From Aurantimonas sp. 22II-16-19i (GTDB lineage Bacteria > Pseudomonadota > Alphaproteobacteria > Rhizobiales > Rhizobiaceae): a stretch of DNA of 64,000 bases. Positions within the stretch are counted from its first letter, which is position 1. Every line of letters begins with the position of its first letter. Under the pieces are notes generated by a model, which was not told where the DNA came from, made no database searches, and worked only from the letters and a program-made list of their open reading frames with translations. Location: the NCBI RefSeq assembly GCF_002088275.1, contig NZ_AQQS01000004.1:62001-126000 (forward strand), read 5' to 3'. Shown here piece after piece: positions 28,326 to 36,693 of this stretch. Both the position numbers and the translations under genes were made by a program.

Positions 28326-28793
28326 ATGAAGATCATCATCGGCGGCGACAGCGCCGGCCAGCCGCTGGTCAAGGCGATCGCGGACTATCTTTCGACCCGC
28401 GAGGACGTCACTTTCGAGGATTGCAGCCCCTCCGGCGACACCTCCGGCGAGCGCTACGCCTCGACCTCGGAGCGCGCGGCCGTGGCGATCCGCGAGGGCA
28501 GGGCCGAGCGCGGGATCCTGTGCTGCGGCACCGGGCTCGGCGTCTCGATTTCGGCGAACAAGATCCCGGGCATCCGGGCGGCGCTGACCCACGACACCTA
28601 TTCGGCCGAGCGCGCGGCCAAGAGCAACAACGCCCAGATCATCACCATGGGCGCCCGGGTCATCGGCCCGGAACTCGCCAAGGCGATCGTCGAGAAGTAC
28701 CTCGATTCGAAGTTCGATCCCGAGAGTTCGTCGGGGCCGAATGTCGAGGCGATCGACGCGCTCGACAGGAAGTATTCGCCCGGCGGCTTCTGA
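28326..28793 (+). CDS. RpiB/LacAB-family sugar-phosphate isomerase, DerI-like
   Basis: Isomerase of the RpiB fold, 155 residues. The catalytic cysteine region GILCCGTGLGVSISANK (Cys67) and the GARVIG block are present. The N-terminal motif reads GGDSAG (residues 6-11) where ribose-5-phosphate isomerase B usually has a DHAG-type motif. That variant is seen in erythrulose-4-phosphate isomerases (DerI/EryI) of tetritol pathways, so the substrate may be D-erythrulose 4-phosphate rather than ribose 5-phosphate. No other tetritol gene is nearby. The ATG at 28326 follows GGGAGACGGAC. Confidence 0.9.
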   Translation: MKIIIGGDSAGQPLVKAIADYLSTREDVTFEDCSPSGDTSGERYASTSERAAVAIREGRAERGILCCGTGLGVSISANKIPGIRAALTHDTYSAERAAKSNNAQIITMGARVIGPELAKAIVEKYLDSKFDPESSSGPNVEAIDALDRKYSPGGF

Positions 28794-29002
28794 GCGCGGC
28801 GGCCGCGGCTTCCCGCCGCCGGCGGCAGCGGATGGTGCGCCGCAGCATGACGACGGCGCGCCATCGGATGCCTGCATGACAGTACCATGACGTTATGTCC
28901 CTGGCGCATGGCAGTCCTGAGCCGGGGACTCTTCTTCAGACAAGTTTTACCGTTTATGTGCACTGCATCATAAGAACATACGGTTTGCTGGAGTCTCAGA
29001 AG

Positions 29003-29161
29003 ATGCACCGCTCGCGCCTCACGGCAATTGCCATGGACCACGTCGCCTCGTCCCGCCTCACGGGCCGTGCCGCGACCAATGGCGAGGGCATGCGCCGGCC
29101 GCCCTATTCGGTGATGAAGACCCTCGGCATCGACACGTCGTTTCACGCGCGCACGCGCTGA
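29003..29161 (+). CDS. Possible small protein (52 residues)
   Basis: An open frame beginning MHRSRLTAIAMDH and ending TSFHARTR, basic and without membrane segment. It follows an unusually AT-rich stretch (28935-28990) and a GGAG about 11 bases upstream of the ATG. No family recognised. It is called only because a promoter-like region leads into it; codon composition is not decisive. Confidence 0.3.
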   Translation: MHRSRLTAIAMDHVASSRLTGRAATNGEGMRRPPYSVMKTLGIDTSFHARTR

Positions 29162-29625
29162 GGCCCCGGCGAGCCGCGGCTCCCGCGCGCTGAAGCCTCG
29201 CAGACGCCTCAACGGCCCGAGCCGCGGGGCCGGGTTCCGAGCCTTTTCCAGCCATGGCGCGAATCTGCCGGCGCGTCCCTACCGCATTCACACATCTTGT
29301 CCGGTTCTTCGTCGGCAGTTCGTGCTGGCGGCATCGGTGCCGGATGAAGGTCGCGAAGATCCAAGCTTCGTCATCCCGGGCTTGACCCGGGATCCATTCC
29401 AAAACATCGACGCCACAGCGACAGACCAATCCGAAGTCGTCGAATCTTCTGGAGCGATTGGCTGGCTCCAGGGCAGAGGAATGGATCCCGGGTCAAGCCC
29501 GGGATGACGAAGCTTTGTTGCTTCGACCGGTTCTGCGACGTCGATGCCCTGCGACGTCCTTACGGAGAACAGGCGGCCGCTCGTTCGTGTCCGAAAGGAG
29601 ATGTACGAATCTTGTAGCCGGGCGC
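29162..29625. other. Repeat-bearing intergenic region
   Basis: Contains the 38-bp inverted repeat pair described separately (29363-29515). The rest shows no gene; open frames across it run through the repeats and give low-complexity translations. Confidence 0.6.
29363..29515. repeat. Perfect 38-bp inverted repeat pair (REP/BIME-like)
   Basis: Bases 29363-29400 and 29478-29515 are exact reverse complements over 38 bp, separated by 77 bp. Each arm contains its own palindrome, ATCCCGGG-CTTGA-CCCGGGAT. Sequence of this kind (TCATCCCGGGCTTGACCCGG) recurs between genes of many alphaproteobacteria. It lies downstream of emrB, with no transposase and no visible target duplication. Confidence 0.85.
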
Positions 29626-31182
29626 CTATTCCATCACCGCCGCATGGCTGTCGCCGCCGCCCGCCGGCCCTTGCTTCTTCGGCGGGCTCATCAGCGCCAG
29701 CAGCGGGATGGCGCAGAGCGTGATGATCATCATCAGCTTGAAGTCGTCCACATAGGCGACCATCGCCGCCTGGTCCGAGGCCTGTTGGTCGAGCACCGCC
29801 ATCATGGTCGTCTGGTCGAGGGGCAGACTGTTCGCGACAGTGGTGAAGCTCGCAGCGAACGGCGTGATGTGGGAGACGAGGTCGGCCTTCGAGATCACCA
29901 TGTTGCGGGCGAGCTCCACCGAGACGATCGAGATGCCGACCGACGAGCCGATGTTGCGCATCAGCGAGAACAGCGCCGCCGCATCGGCGCGGAACCGCGG
30001 CTCCAGCGTCGCGAAGGCGAGGGTCGACAGGGGCACGAAGACCAGCCCGAGCCCCAGCCCCTGGACGACGCCCGAGACGATGATCGGCGTCTCGTCCATG
30101 GTGATCGAGAAGCCGGACATCTGCCACAGCGAGATCGCCGTCAGGCAAAGGCCGGTGACGATCAGGATCCGCGTGTCGACCCGGCCGACGAGGCGGCCGA
30201 CGACGAGCATCGAGATCATCGTGCCGACGCCGCGCGGGGCGAGCACGATGCCGGTCGTCACCACCGGATAGTTCAGGATGTTCTGCAACATGGGCGGCAG
30301 CAGCGCCAGCCCGGCGAGCAGGATCATGCCGACCACGAAGATCATCATCAGCGCGATGACGAGGTTGCGATCGGTGAAGATCTTCGGGTCGATGAAGGCC
30401 TGCTCGCGCCCGGTGATGTGCAGCGTGAACACCCAGATGCCGGTGATGGCGAGGCCGAGCTCGATCCAGATCTCGGCGGAGGAGAACCAGTCCGCCTGCT
30501 CGCCGCGGTCGAGGAACAGCTGCAGCGCGCCGATGAACAGCGACAGCATGGCGAAGCCGAAGAAGTCGAAGCCGCGCCGGCGCTTCGGCGTGTTCGGCAG
30601 GAAGAGGATCATGCCGGCGAGAGCCAGAGCGCCGATCGGCAGGTTGACGAAGAAGACGTAGCGCCAGTTGAAGGTCTCGGTCAGCCAGCCGCCGAGCGTC
30701 GGGCCGACGATCGGCCCGACCATGATGCCGGCGCCCCAGATCGCCATCGCGCTGCCATGCTGCTCCCGGGTGTTGATGGTGAGGAGCACGGTCTGCGACA
30801 GAGGGACCAGGGCAGCGCCGCAGACGCCTTGCAGAAGCCGGAAGAAGATCATCTCTTCCAGGCTGGTGGAGAGGCCGCAGGCCATCGAGGTGGCGACGAA
30901 GCCCGCCGCCGAGGCGATGAACACCTGGCGCAGGCCGTAGCGGTCCGAGAGCCAGCCGGTCACCGGCGTCATGATCGCCGCGGCGACGATATAGGAAGTC
31001 AGGACCCAGTTGATCTGGTCCTGCGAGGCCTGCAGCGAGCCCTGCATGTTCGGCAGGGCGACGTTGGCGATGGTCGTGTCGAGGACCTGCATCACCGTCG
31101 CGAGCATGATCGAGACGGTGATCAGGGCCTTGAAGGGAACATTGGTCGGATCGACGGGCGCCGCCTCGCCGGCGGCGCTCAT
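29626..31182 (-). CDS. emrB: DHA2-family multidrug efflux MFS permease (EmrB-like)
   Basis: Inner-membrane drug/proton antiporter of 518 residues with about 14 hydrophobic segments. Motif A appears as GWLSDRYGLRQVF (about residues 76-88), and the DHA2 features LDTTIANVALP (early) and GPTLGGWL (motif C region) are clear. Its ATG overlaps the emrA stop by 4 bases (ATGA). It works with the EmrA-like adaptor and probably an outer-membrane channel encoded elsewhere. Transcription is probably controlled by the MarR protein at the head of the operon. Confidence 0.94.
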   Translation of the reverse strand: MSAAGEAAPVDPTNVPFKALITVSIMLATVMQVLDTTIANVALPNMQGSLQASQDQINWVLTSYIVAAAIMTPVTGWLSDRYGLRQVFIASAAGFVATSMACGLSTSLEEMIFFRLLQGVCGAALVPLSQTVLLTINTREQHGSAMAIWGAGIMVGPIVGPTLGGWLTETFNWRYVFFVNLPIGALALAGMILFLPNTPKRRRGFDFFGFAMLSLFIGALQLFLDRGEQADWFSSAEIWIELGLAITGIWVFTLHITGREQAFIDPKIFTDRNLVIALMMIFVVGMILLAGLALLPPMLQNILNYPVVTTGIVLAPRGVGTMISMLVVGRLVGRVDTRILIVTGLCLTAISLWQMSGFSITMDETPIIVSGVVQGLGLGLVFVPLSTLAFATLEPRFRADAAALFSLMRNIGSSVGISIVSVELARNMVISKADLVSHITPFAASFTTVANSLPLDQTTMMAVLDQQASDQAAMVAYVDDFKLMMIITLCAIPLLALMSPPKKQGPAGGGDSHAAVME

Positions 31183-32510
31183 TGCGAGAAGGTCGCGCCG
31201 GCGGCCCCTCCCTGTGTCGGCGTCGCCGCATCGCTCGCGGCGGGGCCCGTGGCAAGCGTCGCGCCGCCGCCGTCCCGTCTGGCGGCGACGGCGTTCTCGC
31301 CGTCGATCCAGCTGTCGAGGCCGAGGGCGGTGGCGACCGGCTGCAGGACGTCCGGAAAGCCGCGGACCCGGCCGGTGTCGACGGTGACGTCGGCGCTCAT
31401 GCCGGCGCGCAGCGGCGGCACATCGGCTTTCTCGTCGATATGGATGCGCACGGGGACGCGCTGGACCACCTTGACCCAGTTGCCGGTGGCGTTCTGGGCG
31501 GGCAGGAGCGCGAATTCCGAACCGGTCCCGGCGCCGATCGAGCCGACGACGCCGTCGAGCGAGACGTCCGGATAGGCGTCGAAGCTGACGGTGACGGGCT
31601 GGCCCGGCCGCATGTGGGTGAGGTCGGTCTCCTTGTAGTTGGCGTCGACCCAGCTGTCGCCCGCCTCGACGATCGCCATCACCGAGGTCGACGGCGTCAC
31701 GTACTGGCCGACCTGGAGCCGGGTCGTCTGGCTGGCGACGCCGGGTTCCGATGCCCGGATCACGGTGTGGTCGAGATCGAGCTGGGCGGAATGCAACGCG
31801 GCGAGGGCCTGCATCACCGTCGGATGGTCGTCCGTCGCGATGTCGGGATTTCCGGCGAGCGCCGCCTTCGCCGACAAGACCGCCTGCTGGGCGCTGGCCT
31901 GGTCGCCCTCGGCCTTCTGCAGGGCGAGGCGGGCGTCGTCGAAGGTGCTCTGGGAGGCGACGCCGTGCTTCACCAGGGCCTGCTGGCGCTCGAAGGTGGC
32001 CCGGGCCGTGGCGACCGAATCACCGGTTGTGCGGGCGTCGACGACCGCCTGCTGATAGGCGGCCTTCAGCTTCTCCACCGTCAGCCTGGCGCTTTCGAGA
32101 TTGGCGTTCGCCTGTTCGACGGCGGCGCGGTAGGAGCTGTCGTCGATGGTGAACAGCACCTGGCCGGCCCCGACCGCCTGGTTCTCGGCGACGTCGACCG
32201 CGGCGATCTGCCCGGAGACCTGCGGCATCACGGTCACCCGGTCCTGATGGACATAGGCGTCGTCGGTCTCGACGTAGCGCCCGCCGGTCACCCAGTAATA
32301 GCCGCCGGCAACGGCGAGGAGCAGGGGAACCGAGACGATCAGGAGCTTGCGCAACGGGTGGCGCCGGGCCGACGGCTGCGGGGCTGCCGGTTTGGCCGCA
32401 TCGCCGGAGGCGGGTTTGTCGGCATCCGCCGCCCGCTCGATGCTCGGGGACTGTTCGGAAGGGATCGGTCGCGCGTCGGCCAGATCCTCCTTCCCGGCCC
32501 GGACGTTCAT
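31179..32510 (-). CDS. emrA: HlyD-family membrane fusion protein (EmrA-like)
   Basis: Periplasmic adaptor of the EmrAB efflux pump, 443 residues. It has a Pro/Ala-rich cytoplasmic N-terminus, one membrane helix (about residues 54-75), the VTGGRYVETDDAYV start of the lipoyl/barrel part, a coiled-coil hairpin (about 120-230) and a beta-barrel with VDANYKETDL. The start ATG at 32510 overlaps the marR stop by 4 bases; a longer open frame upstream is the marR shadow. The C-terminus after about residue 395 is a low-complexity tail. Confidence 0.93.
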   Translation of the reverse strand: MNVRAGKEDLADARPIPSEQSPSIERAADADKPASGDAAKPAAPQPSARRHPLRKLLIVSVPLLLAVAGGYYWVTGGRYVETDDAYVHQDRVTVMPQVSGQIAAVDVAENQAVGAGQVLFTIDDSSYRAAVEQANANLESARLTVEKLKAAYQQAVVDARTTGDSVATARATFERQQALVKHGVASQSTFDDARLALQKAEGDQASAQQAVLSAKAALAGNPDIATDDHPTVMQALAALHSAQLDLDHTVIRASEPGVASQTTRLQVGQYVTPSTSVMAIVEAGDSWVDANYKETDLTHMRPGQPVTVSFDAYPDVSLDGVVGSIGAGTGSEFALLPAQNATGNWVKVVQRVPVRIHIDEKADVPPLRAGMSADVTVDTGRVRGFPDVLQPVATALGLDSWIDGENAVAARRDGGGATLATGPAASDAATPTQGGAAGATFSQ

Positions 32511-33085
32511 GCCGTTTCCTCCTCGGTGGTTGCCGCGTCGCGGCGGGGTTGCGCCATGCGTCCGTCGGCCTCGACCGCCGCTCTTGAGGCCAGATCGGCG
32601 GCCTTTTCGGGGGCAGCATCGAGGCTGGCGTCGGGGCCGGCATCGGGATCGGACAGGTTCTTCACGATGAGGGTCAGGGCCTCGAAGAAGCGGGCCCGGG
32701 CCTCGGGGTCCAGCCCCGCCTGGGCTTCCTCGAAGATCGCCTCGGCCTTGACGAACATCGGCTGGATCAGGGCGCGCGCCTTGTCGGTGGTGTAGAGCTT
32801 GCGGGCGCGCCGGTCGTTGGGATCGGGCTCGCGCACGACGAGGCCGCCGCTGGCCATGCGGTCGATGTGGCGGCACAGCGTCATCGGCTCGAGGTCGACC
32901 ATCGCCGCAAGAGCGGCCTGGCTGATGCCTTCGTTGCGGGCGAGCCGCGCGATGATGCGCATCTGGGCCGAGGTCATCGGAATGTCGCGGCTGCGCTGCT
33001 CGAAGCGTCGGCGCATCAGACGTGCGGCGTCGTTCAGGAGGAAGCCGAGGCTCGGCCCGAGAGGGGGGAACTTGTGATCGGTCAT
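32507..33085 (-). CDS. MarR-family transcriptional regulator
   Basis: Winged-helix repressor of about 192 residues with the MarR core: MTSAQMRIIARLARNEG (helices 2-3), then QAALAAMVDLEPMTLCRHIDRM (recognition helix) and the wing PNDRRARKLYTT. The chosen start MTDHKFPP at 33085 lies downstream of a palindromic AT-rich site; MGVMTDHK at 33094 is the alternative. The tail after about residue 150 is a low-complexity extension. It heads an operon with emrA and emrB in which both junctions are 4-base ATGA overlaps. It presumably represses the pump and itself. Confidence 0.92.
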   Translation of the reverse strand: MTDHKFPPLGPSLGFLLNDAARLMRRRFEQRSRDIPMTSAQMRIIARLARNEGISQAALAAMVDLEPMTLCRHIDRMASGGLVVREPDPNDRRARKLYTTDKARALIQPMFVKAEAIFEEAQAGLDPEARARFFEALTLIVKNLSDPDAGPDASLDAAPEKAADLASRAAVEADGRMAQPRRDAATTEEETA

Positions 33086-33093
33086 GACGCCCA

Positions 33094-33115
33094 TATAATA
33101 ACCGTGATTATAATA
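33094..33115. promoter_or_regulatory. Putative MarR operator / promoter of marR-emrAB
   Basis: A 22-bp imperfect palindrome (TATAATAACCGTGATTATAA and two more bases) with 16 of 22 positions symmetric, strikingly AT-rich in this GC-rich DNA. It sits directly upstream of the marR start at 33085, as expected of an autoregulatory site. Confidence 0.65.
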
Positions 33116-33452
33116 GGCAAGGGAATTGTCATGGGGCGGGACGGGCCGCGCCGGGCAGTCGGGCCTTCGGCCCATATTCGTGGGGATCGGGGCCTGCGGG
33201 ATCGTGCCGTGCCGGCGCGACGAGGCGCGACGAGGCGGGCGCCGAGACGTGACACGACGCTTCAGCGGGCCGGCGACGCCGGGTCTTGCGCGATCTGTGT
33301 GAAGGCTTCGCGAAAGCGCTGCGGCGCGTTCGACCGATCGCCGGAATGGACGGGCGTTGGAACGCCGTCAACGCCAGCAGACATGGGAGCCGGGCAGGCG
33401 CGGGCCTCGGCGGCGGCGTGCCCTTGCGCTTCACCTTGCGTGAGGGACGGCC
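33116..33452. other. marR-pncB intergenic region
   Basis: About 340 bases between two genes on the minus strand. It is GC-rich with no gene recognised. It must carry the upstream part of the marR promoter and the end of the pncB transcript; no clear terminator hairpin was found. Confidence 0.45.
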
Positions 33453-34766
33453 TCAGACGGCGAGGGCGCGGGCTTCGTAAGGCGTCTCGCCGAACACCCG
33501 CCTGTAGCGCTCGACCGCCTCCGGATCGCCGCTGGCCTTGGCCGGATTGTCCGACAGCTTGACCGCCGGCCGGCCGTCGACCCGCGCCACCTTGCAGACC
33601 AGCGAGATCGGATCGAGCCCGCCCATCGGCTCGGGGGCGACGCCGCGGAAGTCGTTGGTGAGATTGGTGCCCCAGCCGAAGCTCATCCGCACCCGGCCGT
33701 CGAAGTGGCGATACGTCCGCTCGATGGTGTCGGCATCCATCCCGTCGGAGAACACCAGCAGCTTCTCGCGCGGATCCTGACCCATCATCCGCCACCAGGC
33801 GATGATCTCCTCGCCGCCCTGGATCGGCGGGGCCGAATCCGGCCTGAAGCCGGTCCAGTCGGCGATCCAGGCCGGAGCCCTGGCGAGAAACGAGCCGGTG
33901 CCGAAGGTGTCGGGCAGGACGATCAGGAGATTGCCGCCGTAATAGCTCTGCCACTCCTCGAGCACCTTGTAGGGCGCCTCGCGCAGCTCCGCGTCGCTCC
34001 CGGCGAGAGCGGCGATCACCATCGGCAGCTCGTGGGCGTTGGTGCCGATCGCCTCGAGGTCGGTCTCCATGGCGAGGAGCACGTTGGAGGAGCCGATGAA
34101 ACGCTCGCCCAGCCCCTCCTTCAGGGCCTCGACGCACCAGCGCTGCCAGAGGAAGGAGTGCCGCCGCCGCGTGCCGAAGTCGGTGATCCGAAGGTTCGGC
34201 AGCGCCTGCAGCCGCTCGACCTTCTCCCACATCTTGGCCTTTGCCCGGGCATAGAGAACGTCGAGCTCGAAGCGCTTGAAGGTCCGCATCACGGCGCGCG
34301 AACGCAGCTCGTTGATGATCGCCAGCGCCGGGATCTCCCACATCATCGTGTGGGTCCAGGGGCCGTGGAAGTCGAGCTCGAACTGGCCGTCGACCCGCCG
34401 CAGCTCGTATTCCGGCAGCCGGAAATCGGCCAGCCATTCGAGGAAGTCCGGCCGGAAGATCTGCTTCGTCCCGTAGAACGAGTTGCCGGCGAGCCAGATC
34501 ATCTCGCGCTTGGAGAAGGTCAGGGAGCGCGCATGGTCGAGCTGGTCGCGCAGTTCCCCCTCGTCGACGATGTCGGCGAGGCGGACGTTGCGGGAGCGGT
34601 TGATCAGCGAGAAGGTGACCGAAACGTCCGGATGCCGGCCCCGCACCATCTGCAGCATCAGGAGCTTGTAGAAATCGGTATCGAGGAGGCTGCGCAGGAT
34701 CGGATCGAGCTTGAAGGTGTGGTTCCAGACCCTCGTGGCGATGTCCGTCGCGACCATTGCGTTCAT
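33453..34766 (-). CDS. pncB: Nicotinate phosphoribosyltransferase
   Basis: Converts nicotinate and PRPP to nicotinate mononucleotide in NAD salvage. The 437-residue product shows the family order [13 protein letters not shown] (about 27-39), [16 protein letters not shown], the FGTRRRHS block with the phospho-accepting histidine, and [11 protein letters not shown] plus [11 protein letters not shown] for phosphoribosyl binding. Length matches PncB. The first ATG ([10 protein letters not shown]) is used; a second one lies three codons in. Confidence 0.96.
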   Translation of the reverse strand: MNAMVATDIATRVWNHTFKLDPILRSLLDTDFYKLLMLQMVRGRHPDVSVTFSLINRSRNVRLADIVDEGELRDQLDHARSLTFSKREMIWLAGNSFYGTKQIFRPDFLEWLADFRLPEYELRRVDGQFELDFHGPWTHTMMWEIPALAIINELRSRAVMRTFKRFELDVLYARAKAKMWEKVERLQALPNLRITDFGTRRRHSFLWQRWCVEALKEGLGERFIGSSNVLLAMETDLEAIGTNAHELPMVIAALAGSDAELREAPYKVLEEWQSYYGGNLLIVLPDTFGTGSFLARAPAWIADWTGFRPDSAPPIQGGEEIIAWWRMMGQDPREKLLVFSDGMDADTIERTYRHFDGRVRMSFGWGTNLTNDFRGVAPEPMGGLDPISLVCKVARVDGRPAVKLSDNPAKASGDPEAVERYRRVFGETPYEARALAV

Positions 34767-34967
34767 CGATCCATCTCACTCAACCCGGGCGACGTGCGAG
34801 TCCGGGAGGACGAAGGCTCGCAGAGCGTCGATCACCGTCATTCGGGACACCGGCCGTCACACCGGCGATCGCCGACGGCTCGCCCCGGATGCCTCCGATC
34901 CCGCACTCGTCCGGAGCCGGGATCTGCTTCATGGAGGCCGGGACGGTGCGGCGTCAAGCCGGGGCCG

Positions 34968-35168
34968 TCATCTCGGCACGCGGTTGACGACGCGCTTCAG
35001 CGAGTTCATCGACTGGCTGACGTTGCGGCAGTCATGCTGGGCTTCGGCGAGGGCCTCGGGATCGACCGGCTTGCCGTCTTCCAGATCCTGCAGGAACTCG
35101 CAGATCTCGCTGACCCGCTCGCCGATGGAATTGATCGCGCCGTCGAGATCCTTCGTGGTTGCGCTCAT
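34968..35168 (-). CDS. Small conserved-looking protein, function unknown
   Basis: A 66-residue acidic, helical protein (MSATTKDLDGAINS... to RVVNRVPR) with heptad-like spacing, probably a short coiled coil. The start at 35168 has AAGGGGACGGC immediately upstream, a good ribosome site. No membrane segment or known domain. It lies upstream of pncB on the same strand, about 200 bases away. Confidence 0.65.
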   Translation of the reverse strand: MSATTKDLDGAINSIGERVSEICEFLQDLEDGKPVDPEALAEAQHDCRNVSQSMNSLKRVVNRVPR

Positions 35169-35474
35169 GCCGTCCCCTTCACCGCCGTGAACCGCCGCTT
35201 GCCATGGGCGATCCGAACTGCCGCGATCGCGTCGTCGAGAGCGCAGGGGCGCCGGGGGATGCCGGTGCCGCCGCATGCCATCACGCCGAGACCATCGTCC
35301 CTTCAAGGGGATGAATATCCCAGCTGGCGGCCGGTGAAAAGACGCCTGTCACGGGACAAGACGCAGTCGGCCTCGACTGTTCGGGTCCGGCGCGGCGGGC
35401 AAGGGCGGGATCGCTTTCGCGAGGTTCGCGTCGCTGCGGGCGCAGCGCCAGCCCTGGGAGGGACGACGGCCTCG
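35169..35474. other. Intergenic region
   Basis: About 300 bases with no gene recognised. A somewhat AT-richer patch around 35300-35340 may be the promoter for the small gene on the minus strand. Confidence 0.4.
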
Positions 35475-36689
35475 TCAGGCGACCAGCCCGGCCATCGGCC
35501 GGACGCCGATGCTGCCGGGGAAGACGTCGGTGGCCAGAACCTTCTCCGACAGGCCGAGATGGTCCCGGAGGACGCCCTTCAGGACGGCGCGCAGGTCGGT
35601 CGTCGGCCTGAGGTCACGGCCGTCCTGGAGATCGGCCTGACGCAAGCCGGGCCAGTCGGCGATGACCCGGCCGCCCTTGACGGCGCCGCCGAGGAGGAAG
35701 GCGGTGGTGGCGGTGCCGTGGTCGGTGCCGCCACCGCCATTGCCCCAGGCCGTGCGCCCGAATTCGGTGACGACGGCGACGACCGTGTCGCTCCAGGCGG
35801 GGCCGAGGGTTCGCGCCAGATCATCCAGGGAGACGTCGAGAGCGGCCAGATTCTTGGCGAGGCGGCCGTTGTCGGCGCCTTCCTGTACATGGGTGTCCCA
35901 GCCCTCGTAGCTGATCGTCGCGAGGCGCGGGCCGTCCGCCTTGGCGAGCAGCTTGCCGGCGCCGTTGGCGAGGATGCGAAACGCCCGGGCCGGTCCCTTC
36001 TCGACGTCGAAGGGCGTGCCGGCCATCATCCTGTCGGTCTCCAGCCCCTCGGTCAGCAGCCTCGCGAGCTCCTGGTCGGTCTCGCCGTAGAGCGATGCGA
36101 GGCGCAGCGCCGTGTCCTCGCGGGCCGCGTTGAAGGTCTGCGGCGACCATGTCAGCGTTCCGGCCGGACCGGCGAGGATCAGCGGGATCGTCGGGCCGAT
36201 GGCAAGGCCCGGGCTGGTGCCCACCCGTTCGCCGGCCGGCAGGGCGCCGGCGACGCGGTTCAGCCAGCCGCTGCGAACGGAAGTGGAGGGCCCCTCGAGG
36301 CCGCTTTCGAGCACGTTCTGTCCGTCGAAATGCGAGCGGTCGCGATAGGGCGTCGCGGCGGCGTGGACGATCGTCGCCTCGCCCTTGCGATAATAGCCGG
36401 CGAGCTTGGGCATCGCGTCGTTCAGCGCGAAGAAGCCGCCGTCCAGCGGCAGGACGTCCCTGCCGCCTTCGCCCAGCGCCAGGGCGCCGCGCAGCGAGCG
36501 GTAGTTGGGATCGCCGATCGGCGCCACCGCCGCAAGCCCGTCGAGCGCGCCGCGCAGGATGACGACGACGAGGCGCGGATCGCGCGTGCCGGCGAAGCCG
36601 ACCCTCGGCATCGCCGCCCAGGCGGCGACGACGCCGGCCCCGGCGAGCAGGCGGCGGCGGCTGATGGTGGGGTAGCTGCAGCGTTGCAT
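35475..36689 (-). CDS. DUF1501 domain protein with Tat signal
   Basis: A 404-residue exported protein. The twin-arginine motif SRRRLLAG (residues 10-17) precedes a hydrophobic segment, so export should be by the Tat system. The DUF1501 pattern includes LVVVILRGALDGL, the SHFDGQNVLESG block and TEFGRTAWGNGGGGTDHG, which resemble the metal-binding parts of sulfatase/phosphatase-fold enzymes. The catalytic activity is unknown. Its start is 4 bases from the stop of the DUF1800 gene; the two families are nearly always paired. Confidence 0.92.
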   Translation of the reverse strand: MQRCSYPTISRRRLLAGAGVVAAWAAMPRVGFAGTRDPRLVVVILRGALDGLAAVAPIGDPNYRSLRGALALGEGGRDVLPLDGGFFALNDAMPKLAGYYRKGEATIVHAAATPYRDRSHFDGQNVLESGLEGPSTSVRSGWLNRVAGALPAGERVGTSPGLAIGPTIPLILAGPAGTLTWSPQTFNAAREDTALRLASLYGETDQELARLLTEGLETDRMMAGTPFDVEKGPARAFRILANGAGKLLAKADGPRLATISYEGWDTHVQEGADNGRLAKNLAALDVSLDDLARTLGPAWSDTVVAVVTEFGRTAWGNGGGGTDHGTATTAFLLGGAVKGGRVIADWPGLRQADLQDGRDLRPTTDLRAVLKGVLRDHLGLSEKVLATDVFPGSIGVRPMAGLVA

Positions 36690-36693
36690 GGCG

